64,000 nucleotides of DNA from Bosea sp. 685 (GTDB taxonomy: Bacteria; Pseudomonadota; Alphaproteobacteria; Rhizobiales; Beijerinckiaceae): positions 124,001-188,000 of the forward strand of contig NZ_CP134779.1 of the NCBI RefSeq assembly GCF_031884435.1, written 5' to 3'. Position numbers and translations under genes: made by a program. Under the pieces are notes generated by a model. The model made no database searches, was not told where the DNA came from, and saw only the letters and a list, made by a program, of their open reading frames with translations. Below, in pieces: positions 27,431 through 35,162 of this stretch. Within the stretch, counting starts at the first letter, position 1; every line of letters begins with the position of its first letter.

Positions 27431-28174
27431 TCAGGACTTTGCCAGCAGAGCCGCTAGCCGCTCCGACAGCCCCTTGCTGCCAACCGGCGGCGGGAACGCC
27501 AGATCACCGCTCTCAGGCTTGGCCAGAGGCGCCCGCATTGCTGCGAGCACGGCGGCGATGCCGGTCTCGACCGAGCAGAGCACGGGGATGTCGACGAGGG
27601 GCTGGACGCGCGCGGCCAACCCCGCGAGCCCGGCTCCGCCGAGGATGATCGCGCCGGCGCCGTCGCGCTGCGCAGTCTTGCGGCAAGCCGCTGCGAGGAG
27701 CGCGATCGAGCCTTCCGGATCGCGGGCGATGTCGGCCCCTGTCGGGGCAACTGTCTCGACAGCGGCGAGGCGCTCACCGAGCCCCAGCATCGCGACGAAT
27801 TCGTGCAGGATCGGACCCCAACGCTCGCCGCCGGTGACGATCGAGAAGCGACCGGCCTTCTGTGCGGCGGCCTTGCAGCTCGCCTCGGCCATGCCGATGA
27901 CGGGTATGGGGGCCAGCTCCTTCAGCGCGAACAGGCCGGGATCGCCGAAGCAGGCGAGATAGACCGCATCGCAGCCCTCGCCATGTTCGGCATAAGCCTC
28001 GAGCGCGGCATGGGCGGCGATCGCGCCGGCGCTGCGGCTGGCGATGTACTGCGCTCCAAACCGCCCGGTGGCGGCTTTCAGGGAGACGCCTGCCGGCAGA
28101 TGCGGCGTGACGACGCGCACGACCAGATCGGTCATCTCCGGCATCGTGTTGGGATTGATCAGGAGGATGCGCAA
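27431..28174 (-). CDS. Asp/Glu/hydantoin racemase family protein
   Basis: The protein has 247 residues if started at the TTG at 28174, which follows GAGG at five bases and gives the family-typical opening RILLINPNTMPEMTD. An ATG at 28231 would read through an A+T-rich probable promoter. The two catalytic cysteines are visible: Cys in VYLACFGDPGLFALKE and Cys in IPVLCSVETGIA near the end. Members racemise amino acids or hydantoins without cofactors. It ends beside repeat C copy 2. The substrate is unknown. Confidence 0.88.
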   Translation of the reverse strand: MRILLINPNTMPEMTDLVVRVVTPHLPAGVSLKAATGRFGAQYIASRSAGAIAAHAALEAYAEHGEGCDAVYLACFGDPGLFALKELAPIPVIGMAEASCKAAAQKAGRFSIVTGGERWGPILHEFVAMLGLGERLAAVETVAPTGADIARDPEGSIALLAAACRKTAQRDGAGAIILGGAGLAGLAARVQPLVDIPVLCSVETGIAAVLAAMRAPLAKPESGDLAFPPPVGSKGLSERLAALLAKS

Positions 28175-28241
28175 GAGAGCCTCGGAACGGTTAGATAACG
28201 TCGGGGCGACGCGGCGGCCCGAACTTCCCATCATTGTAATA

Positions 28242-29234
28242 TTATCGATTATTTTTGAGGTATAGCTTTGTTCCAATATCCATCAATCGACTGAATTCCT
28301 CGGGCCATCCCTCAGGTAGCTCGACGACCAGATCAAGCTTAAAGACACCCTGAGGATTTGGCTGCGCTATGATCGACCGCATGAAAGCGGAAATTTCCGG
28401 AAGCCGTTCGGTTGGGTAGAGCGCACCCCTGGCAAAATGTCGTCCAATCGATTCAAATTCTTCCGGGGGGCGCACGAACATTGCTTCTTCGGCTATATCG
28501 ACGAAGCGCTGTGCGCACTGCCCGTAAAGGCGACAGGCGTGAACAATATCGAGCGGGTTTCCCGACTCACCCGGCTCTCCCCATGCTGTCATGAGCTCCG
28601 ATAGCAATTGCTTCAAGCAATCTGCTTCGTCCGCAAGTTCTGATATTTTGATTTGAAACCAATTATTAAATTCATTTATATCAATGCTTCGTTTCGGGCG
28701 CGTGTACAATCCCTTTTTAAGTTGAATTGCTCTTCTGATGGGTTCTTGAAGATGGAAATCAAGCAACTCAGCGGTTGCTATATACTCCCAGAAATCTGCC
28801 TTCTCTTCGATGACCTGTTTAATAAAAAGCGGAATTTCACCCAGCTGATCCGTCTCACGCCGGGCGATCTGAAAGCGCAAAAGCTCGCCCGGTTTGCCCA
28901 ACTCGCGAAGAACGGCCTCTTCTTGATACGATTTCCAGCTCAAAATGAGTTCGGCAGGATAGCGAGCCCCGTCTCGATCGATCAACCCGTGGCAATCCCG
29001 ACAGAGCCAGATCGCATTCGCAATCATCGAGCGCTCGACATCACTCATGACACCCCGGTACCGCGCCGATCCGGGTTGTGCTCCATAAATATGAGCGGCC
29101 TCGCCAATGCTTGTTGCTTTGGATGGCTCCGTGTTCGGCCCGACCGTAAGCTTGCTGCAGTCAGGATTGGAGCAACGGTGCGCCACACGTTTCGAAAGCG
29201 CATCGATCGTCTTTAAACTGAATTCCGGTGGCAA
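28242..29234 (-). CDS. HNH-type nuclease-like protein with helical C-terminal domain, possible defence gene
   Basis: The protein has 330 residues with a TTG start at 29234; GGAG lies six bases before it. Residues 17-90 form a zinc-ribbon HNH domain: Cys21 and Cys26 in HRCSNPDCSKLT, His48 in GEAAHIYGA, Asn73 in IANAIWLC, and Cys78/Cys81 followed by His82. This spelling is very like the nuclease domain of CBASS effectors of the Cap5 class. The remaining 230 residues are helical and charged, with no SAVED or other sensor domain that I can recognise. It would be a DNA endonuclease triggered by an unknown signal. Its G+C is lower than that of its neighbours, and it lies in the tRNA-linked islet. 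Confidence 0.78.
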   Translation of the reverse strand: MPPEFSLKTIDALSKRVAHRCSNPDCSKLTVGPNTEPSKATSIGEAAHIYGAQPGSARYRGVMSDVERSMIANAIWLCRDCHGLIDRDGARYPAELILSWKSYQEEAVLRELGKPGELLRFQIARRETDQLGEIPLFIKQVIEEKADFWEYIATAELLDFHLQEPIRRAIQLKKGLYTRPKRSIDINEFNNWFQIKISELADEADCLKQLLSELMTAWGEPGESGNPLDIVHACRLYGQCAQRFVDIAEEAMFVRPPEEFESIGRHFARGALYPTERLPEISAFMRSIIAQPNPQGVFKLDLVVELPEGWPEEFSRLMDIGTKLYLKNNR

Positions 29235-29252
29235 TGGGCGCTCCTAACCAGC

Positions 29253-29560
29253 CTATGCAGGTGCAGGTTGATGACGTTGTGCTCTTGCCGTCAACTCGAT
29301 GCCGAGCGCCTTCATGACCGCGATGGTGGTGGTTTTCAGGGTCGGGTTGCCGTTCCCGCTGAACGAACGATAGAGCTGTTCGCGCGAAAGCCCCGTTCGT
29401 TCGCGATCTGGGTCATGCCTTTGGCGCGAGCAACGATACCGAGCGCATGCGCGATGTAGTTCGCATCTTCCGACGCGAACGCTTCCGCCATGAAGGCCGC
29501 AATGGCCTCATAGGATGTCAGCCCCTCGGCGGGGTCGAAGATGGCCCGTTTCCCGGCCAT
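29253..29560 (-). pseudogene. HigA-type addiction module antidote gene with a one-base frameshift
   Basis: The frame from the ATG at 29560 reads MAGKRAIFDPAEGLTSYEAI and continues as a putative addiction-module antidote up to GMTQIANE, then runs into an alien tail. Shifting frame near 29396 restores the family's helix-turn-helix and C-terminus (GLSREQLYRSFSGNGNPTLK and MKALGIELTA) to a TAG at 29253. One missing base, probably an A of GAAACG on the minus strand, explains it. Either the gene is dead or there is a sequencing error. No matching killer toxin gene is visible upstream, so it appears orphaned as well. Confidence 0.8.
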
Positions 29561-29649
29561 GTCATTCACCCCGTTCTTTCGCCTGATGTTCGCCGCCGTA
29601 ACGGAGCGCCGGGCGCGGGGCTGGTCAGGGTTGCGAAGCCAACCGCGCG

Positions 29650-30027
29650 TCACGCAACCTCGAACCGGTCGTTCTGCGAGAACAGGTCGATTTCCACGGA
29701 TAGCTTGTTCACGCGCGACACCGGAATCCGACGACGTCCTTCGGTAAGCAATTCGATCAATCCGAAGGCTTCCAGCTTCCCAAGGGTGCGTAGCAGGTTC
29801 GGTTCGGCTCTCTTGCTCAGTCGGGCAAGATCGGCAACCGATTGCGGATGCTCGTCGCGGATCAGTCGCAGAAGCGTCCGGTTTTCCGGCGTCAGCAAGC
29901 GCAAGAGCACGTCGGCGGTCTCGAAACTTGTCCGCGCTGCATCAACTGGCGCGGGCTTTTCACCGCGTGCGACAGCCTTCATTTCGTTCCGCAGATCCTT
30001 ATGATTCTGAATCTTGTACTCGGTCAT
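29650..30027 (-). CDS. TumA-like antitoxin, winged-helix DNA-binding protein (HVO_A0114 type)
   Basis: The protein has 125 residues. A winged helix lies at about 38-105: LRLLTPENRTLLRLIRDEHP, VADLARLSKRAEPNLLRTLG and KLEAFGLIELL. Its ATG overlaps the TGA of the upstream gene (ATGA), giving a toxin-first pair. Proteins of this shape are the usual partners of TumE (DUF6516) toxins: they neutralise the toxin and repress the operon. Recognition rests on fold pattern and gene order. Confidence 0.8.
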   Translation of the reverse strand: MTEYKIQNHKDLRNEMKAVARGEKPAPVDAARTSFETADVLLRLLTPENRTLLRLIRDEHPQSVADLARLSKRAEPNLLRTLGKLEAFGLIELLTEGRRRIPVSRVNKLSVEIDLFSQNDRFEVA

Positions 30028-30431
30028 GATGTCTTGCTTTCCTCTGTTGCTATGACGGTCAGTTCAATCCTCCGCTCGGTCAGCACGCGTTCCACTTCGT
30101 CAAAAAAATCGTCCACCAACTGTTCGGCGCTCACAAACTGATAGGGCCTCCCCAAATCGTCCGTGCTTCTGTGCCAGTGGTCGGCTTCGACGGGCTTCTT
30201 GGCATAGCGGCCTCCCACAGGCGCAACCGTATGGGCGTTGTCGAAGCCGATAAGTCGTGCCCCATCCGGCCCGTGGAGCGTAAATGAATATCGAAGCCCG
30301 TGTGGTCGCTCGGGCGTCGGTTCGATCCGCTTGATATCGAACTTCACGAAGTACCCATCGGGGTAGTGATGTTTGCGGCCATCGAAGGCGAGCAGAAATT
30401 CCAGCGTGTGTTCCGGCACAGCTTTATTCAT
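30024..30431 (-). CDS. TumE-family toxin (DUF6516-like)
   Basis: The protein has 135 residues. It shows the TumE/DUF6516 character: a beta-rich first half (LEFLLAFDGRKHHYPDGYFVKF, ERPHGLRYSFTLHGPDG), an HWHR-type segment (DHWHRSTDDLGRPYQF) and a C-terminal helix. The toxic activity of this family is not established from sequence. It is first in the operon and overlaps the antitoxin gene by four bases. A palindromic A+T-rich element covers its start codon. Confidence 0.8.
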   Translation of the reverse strand: MNKAVPEHTLEFLLAFDGRKHHYPDGYFVKFDIKRIEPTPERPHGLRYSFTLHGPDGARLIGFDNAHTVAPVGGRYAKKPVEADHWHRSTDDLGRPYQFVSAEQLVDDFFDEVERVLTERRIELTVIATEESKTS

Positions 30432-30452
30432 ATCATATCATCATATGATATG
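30429..30452. promoter_or_regulatory. Palindromic operator at the toxin-antitoxin start
   Basis: CATATCAT and ATGATATG flank eight bases, and ATCATATGAT (30440-30449) is a perfect ten-base palindrome. It covers the toxin start codon, fitting autorepression by the antitoxin, and suggests a very short leader. Confidence 0.6.
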
Positions 30453-30672
30453 CTGCTGAAATCAAGAAATCTGACGATAAGCGGTGGAGGGGCGTGGATT
30501 CGCTATCTTGGCGTCGATCCCGCTGGCCCGAGCTCCGCCTGCCGCATGAGGCTGTCCATATTGTTAGGCAGTTCGGAGCGACTGACCCATGCTCGTGGAA
30601 AAGGCGATTGAACCGCCTAAATCTCCACACCCTTCAAGGCGTTGGGAGGCCTGAAAGCGGTTGAAAATGCTG

Positions 30673-30757
30673 TGGTGCCCCTGGCCGGAATCGAACCAGC
30701 ACTCCTTGCGGAACTCGATTTTGAGTCGAGCGCGTCTACCAATTCCGCCACAGGGGC
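30673..30757 (-). tRNA. tRNA-Leu (anticodon CAA)
   Basis: Read on the minus strand this is an 85-nt class II tRNA. GCCCCTG pairs with CAGGGGC across the acceptor stem and CCA is encoded. The D-arm has GGCGGAATTGGTAGAC, the anticodon stem CTCGA/TCGAG encloses CTCAAAA (anticodon CAA, codon UUG), the variable arm is TTCCGCAAGGAGT, and the T-arm has GGTTCGATTCC. Its 3' end faces the accessory islet at 28242-30452. Confidence 0.97.
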
Positions 30758-30886
30758 CCTTGCAGGCGGGCGGGACTATAGCGATCGAACGCGCGCGGTC
30801 AATGCATCTGCCACACTGCGTGAAATTGCATATCAGCCTGCGCAAACGCATGGACGAGCGAGGAGCTCCCCACTACTAAACCCGCC

Positions 30887-31498
30887 ATGATCAAGCGCCT
30901 CTACGAATGGACCATGTCCCTCGCCGCCCGGCCGCGCGCCGAGCTCTGGCTCGCCGTGGTCGCCTTCGTCGAGAGTTCGTTCTTTCTGATCCCCGCCGAT
31001 GTGCTGTTCGTGCCGATGGCGCTGGCGCGGCCAGCCCGGGCCTATCGGCTGGCCTTGATCGCGACGGTGTTCTCCGTGCTCGGCGGTATCGCCGGTTATG
31101 CTCTGGGCTATTACGCCTTTGAAGCGCTGGCGCGGCCGGTGCTCGCCTTCTACGGCAAGCTCGGCGCTTTCGAGGCCCTGCGCGCCTGCGCTGGGCCCGA
31201 CACCACGCTGATTCTGCTGACGACCTCGGGGCTGGCGCATCTGCCGCCGATCAAGGTGGTGACGATCCTGGCCGGAGCAGTGCATATCGGCCTTGGCTTC
31301 TTCATCCTGTCCTGCGTGCTGGCGCGCGGCGCGCGCTTCTTCGCGCTCGCCTTCCTGCTCCGCCGTTTCGGCGAGACGATCCGCCATTTCATCGAACGTC
31401 GCTTGAAAGTGATCGCCGTCGTCGCGGCTGCAGTGCTGATTGCGCTTTATTTCGGCCTCAAGCTGGTTGCAGGTTCCGGGCAGCTTCTCTCCTGCTGA
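30887..31498 (+). CDS. YqaA/DedA-related inner membrane protein
   Basis: The protein has 203 residues. It shows the YqaA/SNARE-associated (VTT) fold: a Glu-containing first helix (AVVAFVESSFFLIPADVLFVPMALA), a Gly-rich reentrant segment (VFSVLGGIAGYALGYYAFE) and further helices. A Pro-rich kink LAHLPPIKVVTILAG follows. DedA relatives move lipids or support envelope homeostasis; the specific role of YqaA-type members is unknown. It is followed after ten bases by dsbB on the same strand, suggesting co-transcription. Confidence 0.88.
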   Translation: MIKRLYEWTMSLAARPRAELWLAVVAFVESSFFLIPADVLFVPMALARPARAYRLALIATVFSVLGGIAGYALGYYAFEALARPVLAFYGKLGAFEALRACAGPDTTLILLTTSGLAHLPPIKVVTILAGAVHIGLGFFILSCVLARGARFFALAFLLRRFGETIRHFIERRLKVIAVVAAAVLIALYFGLKLVAGSGQLLSC

Positions 31499-31508
31499 GC
31501 GCCTTGCC

Positions 31509-32033
31509 ATGACAAGTTCGACCCTCGACCGACCCAGCGCCGGCAGCTCGGTCTCTCCAGCCCGCGTGATTCTGCTGATCGGGCTCGGATGCCTCGCGCT
31601 GATAGCGGGCGCCTGGTTCTTCGAGCTGGTCCTGGGCCTGCAGCCCTGCAAGCTCTGCCTCGAGCAGCGCCTGCCGCATTACGCCGCGATCGGCCTTGCT
31701 GCCGCCGGGCTGGTGCTGGCGCGTTCGCTTCGGCTGCAATGGCTGGTGCTGCTCGGGCTCGCCGGGTTGATGGCGTGGAGCACCTGGCTCGGCTTCCACC
31801 ACGCCGGCGTCGAATGGGGCTGGTTTCCCGGTCCCACCGATTGCGCCGGCGCGGCGCCGACCGTTGCCGGCGTGCAGGACTTCATGAAGCAGCTGCAGAC
31901 GGTGAAAGTCGTCTCCTGCACGGAAGCCGCATGGCGCTTCCTTGGCCTGTCGCTGGCAGGCTGGAACGCGCTGGCTTCGCTCGTGCTGCTGGTCGCGGCC
32001 CTGTTCGGGCTGGCACGGGCACGGAGCGCCTGA
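31509..32033 (+). CDS. dsbB: Disulfide bond formation protein DsbB
   Basis: The protein has 174 residues with four helices. The first periplasmic loop carries the redox pair Cys47-Lys-Leu-Cys50 in GLQPCKLCLEQR; the second loop has Cys112 (GPTDCAG) and Cys137 (VVSCTEAAW). DsbB re-oxidises DsbA and passes electrons to quinones in the inner membrane. All four essential cysteines are present. No dsbA gene is near. The ATG at 31509 puts a hydrophilic 16-residue leader before helix 1. Confidence 0.94.
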   Translation: MTSSTLDRPSAGSSVSPARVILLIGLGCLALIAGAWFFELVLGLQPCKLCLEQRLPHYAAIGLAAAGLVLARSLRLQWLVLLGLAGLMAWSTWLGFHHAGVEWGWFPGPTDCAGAAPTVAGVQDFMKQLQTVKVVSCTEAAWRFLGLSLAGWNALASLVLLVAALFGLARARSA

Positions 32034-32043
32034 GGCGCTCCGT
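32021..32043. terminator. Hairpin covering the dsbB stop codon
   Basis: ACGGAGCGCC and GGCGCTCCGT are perfect ten-base arms with the stop codon TGA as the loop. It lies between two convergent genes and probably ends both transcripts. Confidence 0.65.
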
Positions 32044-32057
32044 GAAGGGGGCTTCTC

Positions 32058-33290
32058 TCAGGCGGCTGCGGCCTGCCAACCCTGGCCGAGTTCTTCGCTG
32101 ACGACATTCACCCAGTAGCGAACGCCGTCGGGGATGATCGCGTCGTTGAAATCGTAGCGCGGCGTATGCAATCCGGCGAAGGAGCCGTCCGCCGCGACGC
32201 CATTGCCGATCCGCATGAAGGCGCCGGGCTTGACCTCCATCATCTCGGCGAAGTCCTCGCCGCCGGTGCCGGGCCTGATCGCGCCATTCACATTGGCCGC
32301 TCCGACCGAACTGGTCGCCGCCGCGACCGCAACCGCGACCTGATCGGGCTGGTTGAGCAGGGCGCGCGGCCCGCGATGATAGGACGCCTCGGCGGTGCAG
32401 CCCCAGGCCTGCGCGGTGGCCTCGGCGATCTCGGCGATGCGCCGCTCGATCAAGGCGCGGATATCAGGCGAATAGCTGCGGGCCGTGCCGCCGATCGACA
32501 ATTCCGAGGGCACGACATTGGACGCCTCCGTCGAGCCGGAATGGATATAGCCGACGCTGATCACGGCGGTGTCGAGCGGCGGGACGTTGCGGCCGACGAT
32601 GCCCTGCAGCCCGAGCACGAAATGGGCCTGGGCGTAAGTGATGTCGGTGGAGAGATGCGGCTGCGAGCCGCCATGACCGCCGACGCCGCGGAAGGTCACG
32701 GCCCAGCTATCGGCGGCGGCCAGCATCGGGCCGTTGCAGGTGCCGAAATGCGCGACAGGCATGCCTGGCGTGTTGTGCAGGCCGTAGATCGCGTCGCAGG
32801 GAAAGCGCTCGAACAGCCCGTCCTTCAGCATCGCGACCGCCCCGCCACGGCCTTCCTCGGCCGGCTGGAAGATCAGGTGCAGCGTGCCGCCGAAATCGGG
32901 ATTCGCGGCGAGATAGCCTGCCGCGCCCAGCAGCATCGTGGTGTGGCCGTCATGGCCGCAAGCATGCATCTTGCCGGGATATTGCGAAGCGTAGGGCAGG
33001 CCGGTCTCCTCGTTCAGCGCGAGGCAGTCCATGTCGGCGCGCAGGCCGACGGCGCGCTGACCGGCTCTGTGGCCCCGGATGACGCCGACGACACCGGTGC
33101 CGCCGATGCCCTCGGTGACCTCCACGCCCCATTCGCGCAGCTTGGCTGCGACCAGGGCGGAGGTGCGATGCTCCTCCAAGCCAAGCTCCGGATGGGCATG
33201 GATATCGCGCCTGATCGCGGTCAGTTCCGCATGGTGCTGATCGAGCCACTGGTCCAGAGTAGTCTTGTGGTCCAGGACAGTCTTGGTCAT
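32058..33290 (-). CDS. M20D-family amidohydrolase (hippurate hydrolase/IAA-amino-acid hydrolase type)
   Basis: The protein has 410 residues; the ATG at 33290 has GAGG six bases upstream. Typical features are DIHAHPELGLEEHRTSALV, metal ligands in MHACGHDGHTTMLLG, the catalytic Glu pair in FQPAEEGRGGA, and TEASNVVPSE in the lid domain. These cytosolic di-metal enzymes cleave N-acyl amino acids or amino acid conjugates. The exact substrate is open. It is convergent with dsbB. Confidence 0.94.
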   Translation of the reverse strand: MTKTVLDHKTTLDQWLDQHHAELTAIRRDIHAHPELGLEEHRTSALVAAKLREWGVEVTEGIGGTGVVGVIRGHRAGQRAVGLRADMDCLALNEETGLPYASQYPGKMHACGHDGHTTMLLGAAGYLAANPDFGGTLHLIFQPAEEGRGGAVAMLKDGLFERFPCDAIYGLHNTPGMPVAHFGTCNGPMLAAADSWAVTFRGVGGHGGSQPHLSTDITYAQAHFVLGLQGIVGRNVPPLDTAVISVGYIHSGSTEASNVVPSELSIGGTARSYSPDIRALIERRIAEIAEATAQAWGCTAEASYHRGPRALLNQPDQVAVAVAAATSSVGAANVNGAIRPGTGGEDFAEMMEVKPGAFMRIGNGVAADGSFAGLHTPRYDFNDAIIPDGVRYWVNVVSEELGQGWQAAAA

Positions 33291-33375
33291 CGTCATCCTC
33301 GGCTTGATCAGCGGCGTCCGCACGCCTGATTGTGCCGTAGATACAAGACGTTGCCTGGCCAGCCGTCAAGCCGGC

Positions 33376-33948
33376 TCACGGCTCCAGTTCGGAATCCCAG
33401 TAGAGATAATCGAGCCAGCTCTCATGCAGGTAATTCGGCGGGAAGAGCTTGCCGTTGCGGTGCAAATCATTGACCGTCGGCGCGTAGGGCTTCTGCGTCG
33501 GGAACATCTCGATCGCCGCCGGCATCTTGTCACCCTTGCGCAGATTGCAGGGCGAGCAGGCCGCGACGACGTTCTCCCAGGTGGTGAGGCCGCCTCTGGA
33601 GCGCGGTACGACATGGTCGAAGGTCAGATCTTCGCGCGAGGTGCAGTACTGGCAGGAGAAGCGGTCGCGCAGGAATACGTTGAAACGCGTGAAGGCCGGC
33701 GTCCGCGACGGCTTGATATAGGTCTTCAGCGAGACGACCGAGGGCAGCTTCATGTTGAAGCTGGGGCTGCGCACCACCGTATCGTATTCGGAGACGATGT
33801 TGACGCGGTCCATGAAGACCGCCTTGATCGCGTCCTGCCAGCTCCACAGCGATAGGGGATAATAGCTCAGAGGCCGGAAATCGGCATTGAGCACGAGTGC
33901 CGGACAACCGTCCGGCGACGCCATCGGATGCATCACATGCGCCGTCAA
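33376..33948 (-). CDS. HNH endonuclease family protein (conserved alphaproteobacterial type)
   Basis: The protein has 190 residues with a TTG start at 33948, chosen because GGAGGTG lies eight bases before it; ATGs at 33933 and 33924 lack one. The HNH core is FSCQYCTSREDLTFDHVVPRS, then NVVAACSPCNLRKGD: two Cys pairs for zinc, and His and Asn of the active site. The opening PALVLNADFRPLSYYPLSLW is a widely conserved vertical feature of this class, so this looks chromosomal and not a mobile or defence gene. Its cellular role is unknown. Confidence 0.88.
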   Translation of the reverse strand: MTAHVMHPMASPDGCPALVLNADFRPLSYYPLSLWSWQDAIKAVFMDRVNIVSEYDTVVRSPSFNMKLPSVVSLKTYIKPSRTPAFTRFNVFLRDRFSCQYCTSREDLTFDHVVPRSRGGLTTWENVVAACSPCNLRKGDKMPAAIEMFPTQKPYAPTVNDLHRNGKLFPPNYLHESWLDYLYWDSELEP

Positions 33949-34060
33949 ACCCGCCGCACCTCCGCTAATCGGAACGGGACGAATCCCGTCACATGATCAA
34001 TGTAAGCGCGAGACGACAGGAATGTGAAGAGGATGCGGCGTTAAGGCAGCATCAGCCGTC

Positions 34061-34083
34061 ATGGTCGGCCTTGAGCCGACCAT
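34061..34083. terminator. Stem-loop between HNH and hbd genes
   Basis: ATGGTCGGC, loop CTTGA, GCCGACCAT gives nine perfect pairs. It is downstream of the minus-strand hbd gene. No T-run follows on the minus strand, so it may be a weak terminator or an mRNA-stabilising element. Confidence 0.5.
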
Positions 34084-34141
34084 CTCTTGAAGGAGAATTT
34101 CGAAGAGGCGCCCGGGGCAAGCCCGAGCACGATCGCAGGGT

Positions 34142-35026
34142 TCAGCGCGTCGGAACCGGCTTCTCGCCGCGATAATCGTAGAAGCCGCGCTTGGTCTTGC
34201 GGCCGAGCCAGCCGGCCTCGACATATTTCACCAGCAGCGGGCAGGGGCGGTATTTCGAGTCGGCGAGCCCGTCATGCAGCACCTGCATCACCGACAAGCA
34301 GGTGTCGAGGCCGATGAAGTCGGCAAGCTGGAGCGGGCCCATCGGGTGATTCGCGCCGAGCTTCATCGCGGTGTCGATCGCATCGACCGAACCGACGCCC
34401 TCATAGAGCGTGTAGACCGCCTCGTTGATCATCGGCAGCAGGATGCGGTTGACGATGAAGGCCGGGAAATCCTCCGAGACCGAGACGGTCTTGTGCAGCT
34501 TGCCGACGAATTCCTTGGCGAGTTCGAAGGTCTGGTCGTCGGTGGCGATGCCGCGAATCAGCTCGACGAGCTGCATCAGCGGCACGGGATTCATGAAGTG
34601 GATGCCGATGAAGCGCTCGGGCCGGTCCGTAGCCGCCGCCAGCCGCGTGATCGAGATCGAAGAGGTGTTGGAGGCCAGCATCGTCTCCGGCTTGATATGC
34701 TGGCAGACGGCGGTGAAGATCTTGCGCTTGGTTTCCTCGCTCTCGGTCGCGGCCTCGATGATGAGGTCGCAATCGCCGAGCCCCGACAGTTGCGGCGCGG
34801 CGAGGATCTTGGCCATGGCGTCGCGGCGAATCTCGTCACCGATCGCACCCTTGGCGACCTGGCGCGCCATGTTGCCGTCGATGGTGGCGAGCGCCGCCTT
34901 GATCCGGTCCTCGGCGAGATCGTGCAGCCGGACCTCGAACCCGGCCACGGCCGCGACATGGGCGATGCCGTTGCCCATCTGGCCCGCGCCGATGATGCCG
35001 ATCGTCTTGATCGCCCTGTCCGACAT
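34142..35026 (-). CDS. 3-hydroxybutyryl-CoA dehydrogenase
   Basis: The protein has 294 residues from the ATG at 35026 (35038 is an alternative). The Rossmann motif GIIGAGQMGNGIAHVAA opens it. Catalytic His and Glu lie in RFIGIHFMNPVPLMQLVELI, and NHPMGPLQLADFIGLDTCLSV marks the C-terminal dimer domain. It interconverts acetoacetyl-CoA and 3-hydroxybutyryl-CoA with NAD(P)H. It lies 136 bp after etfA; the hbd-etfAB neighbourhood is common in rhizobia and links fatty acid or butyrate-type beta-oxidation to the electron transfer flavoprotein. Confidence 0.94.
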   Translation of the reverse strand: MSDRAIKTIGIIGAGQMGNGIAHVAAVAGFEVRLHDLAEDRIKAALATIDGNMARQVAKGAIGDEIRRDAMAKILAAPQLSGLGDCDLIIEAATESEETKRKIFTAVCQHIKPETMLASNTSSISITRLAAATDRPERFIGIHFMNPVPLMQLVELIRGIATDDQTFELAKEFVGKLHKTVSVSEDFPAFIVNRILLPMINEAVYTLYEGVGSVDAIDTAMKLGANHPMGPLQLADFIGLDTCLSVMQVLHDGLADSKYRPCPLLVKYVEAGWLGRKTKRGFYDYRGEKPVPTR

Positions 35027-35162
35027 GGTCTGATCCATCTTTGGTGGCACCGCTTCCACTTCGGAGGCCGGTGCGGGCCGCCTTGACGGCAGCCCGGTTG
35101 TCATATGTTGGCCGGCGCCAGCCTGGTCGCCGGCTTCCTTGTCGATCGACTTGCCGCGCTTG

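Noticed and set aside
28242..29234. CBASS operon
   Set aside because: There is no nucleotidyltransferase (CD-NTase) gene nearby and no SAVED domain in the HNH protein.
29561..29649. Remnant of a killer toxin gene upstream of the broken antidote
   Set aside because: All minus-strand frames in this 89-bp stretch lack toxin-like sequence.
28242..30757. A complete integrative element with attachment sites
   Set aside because: No integrase and no repeated tRNA end could be found by eye.
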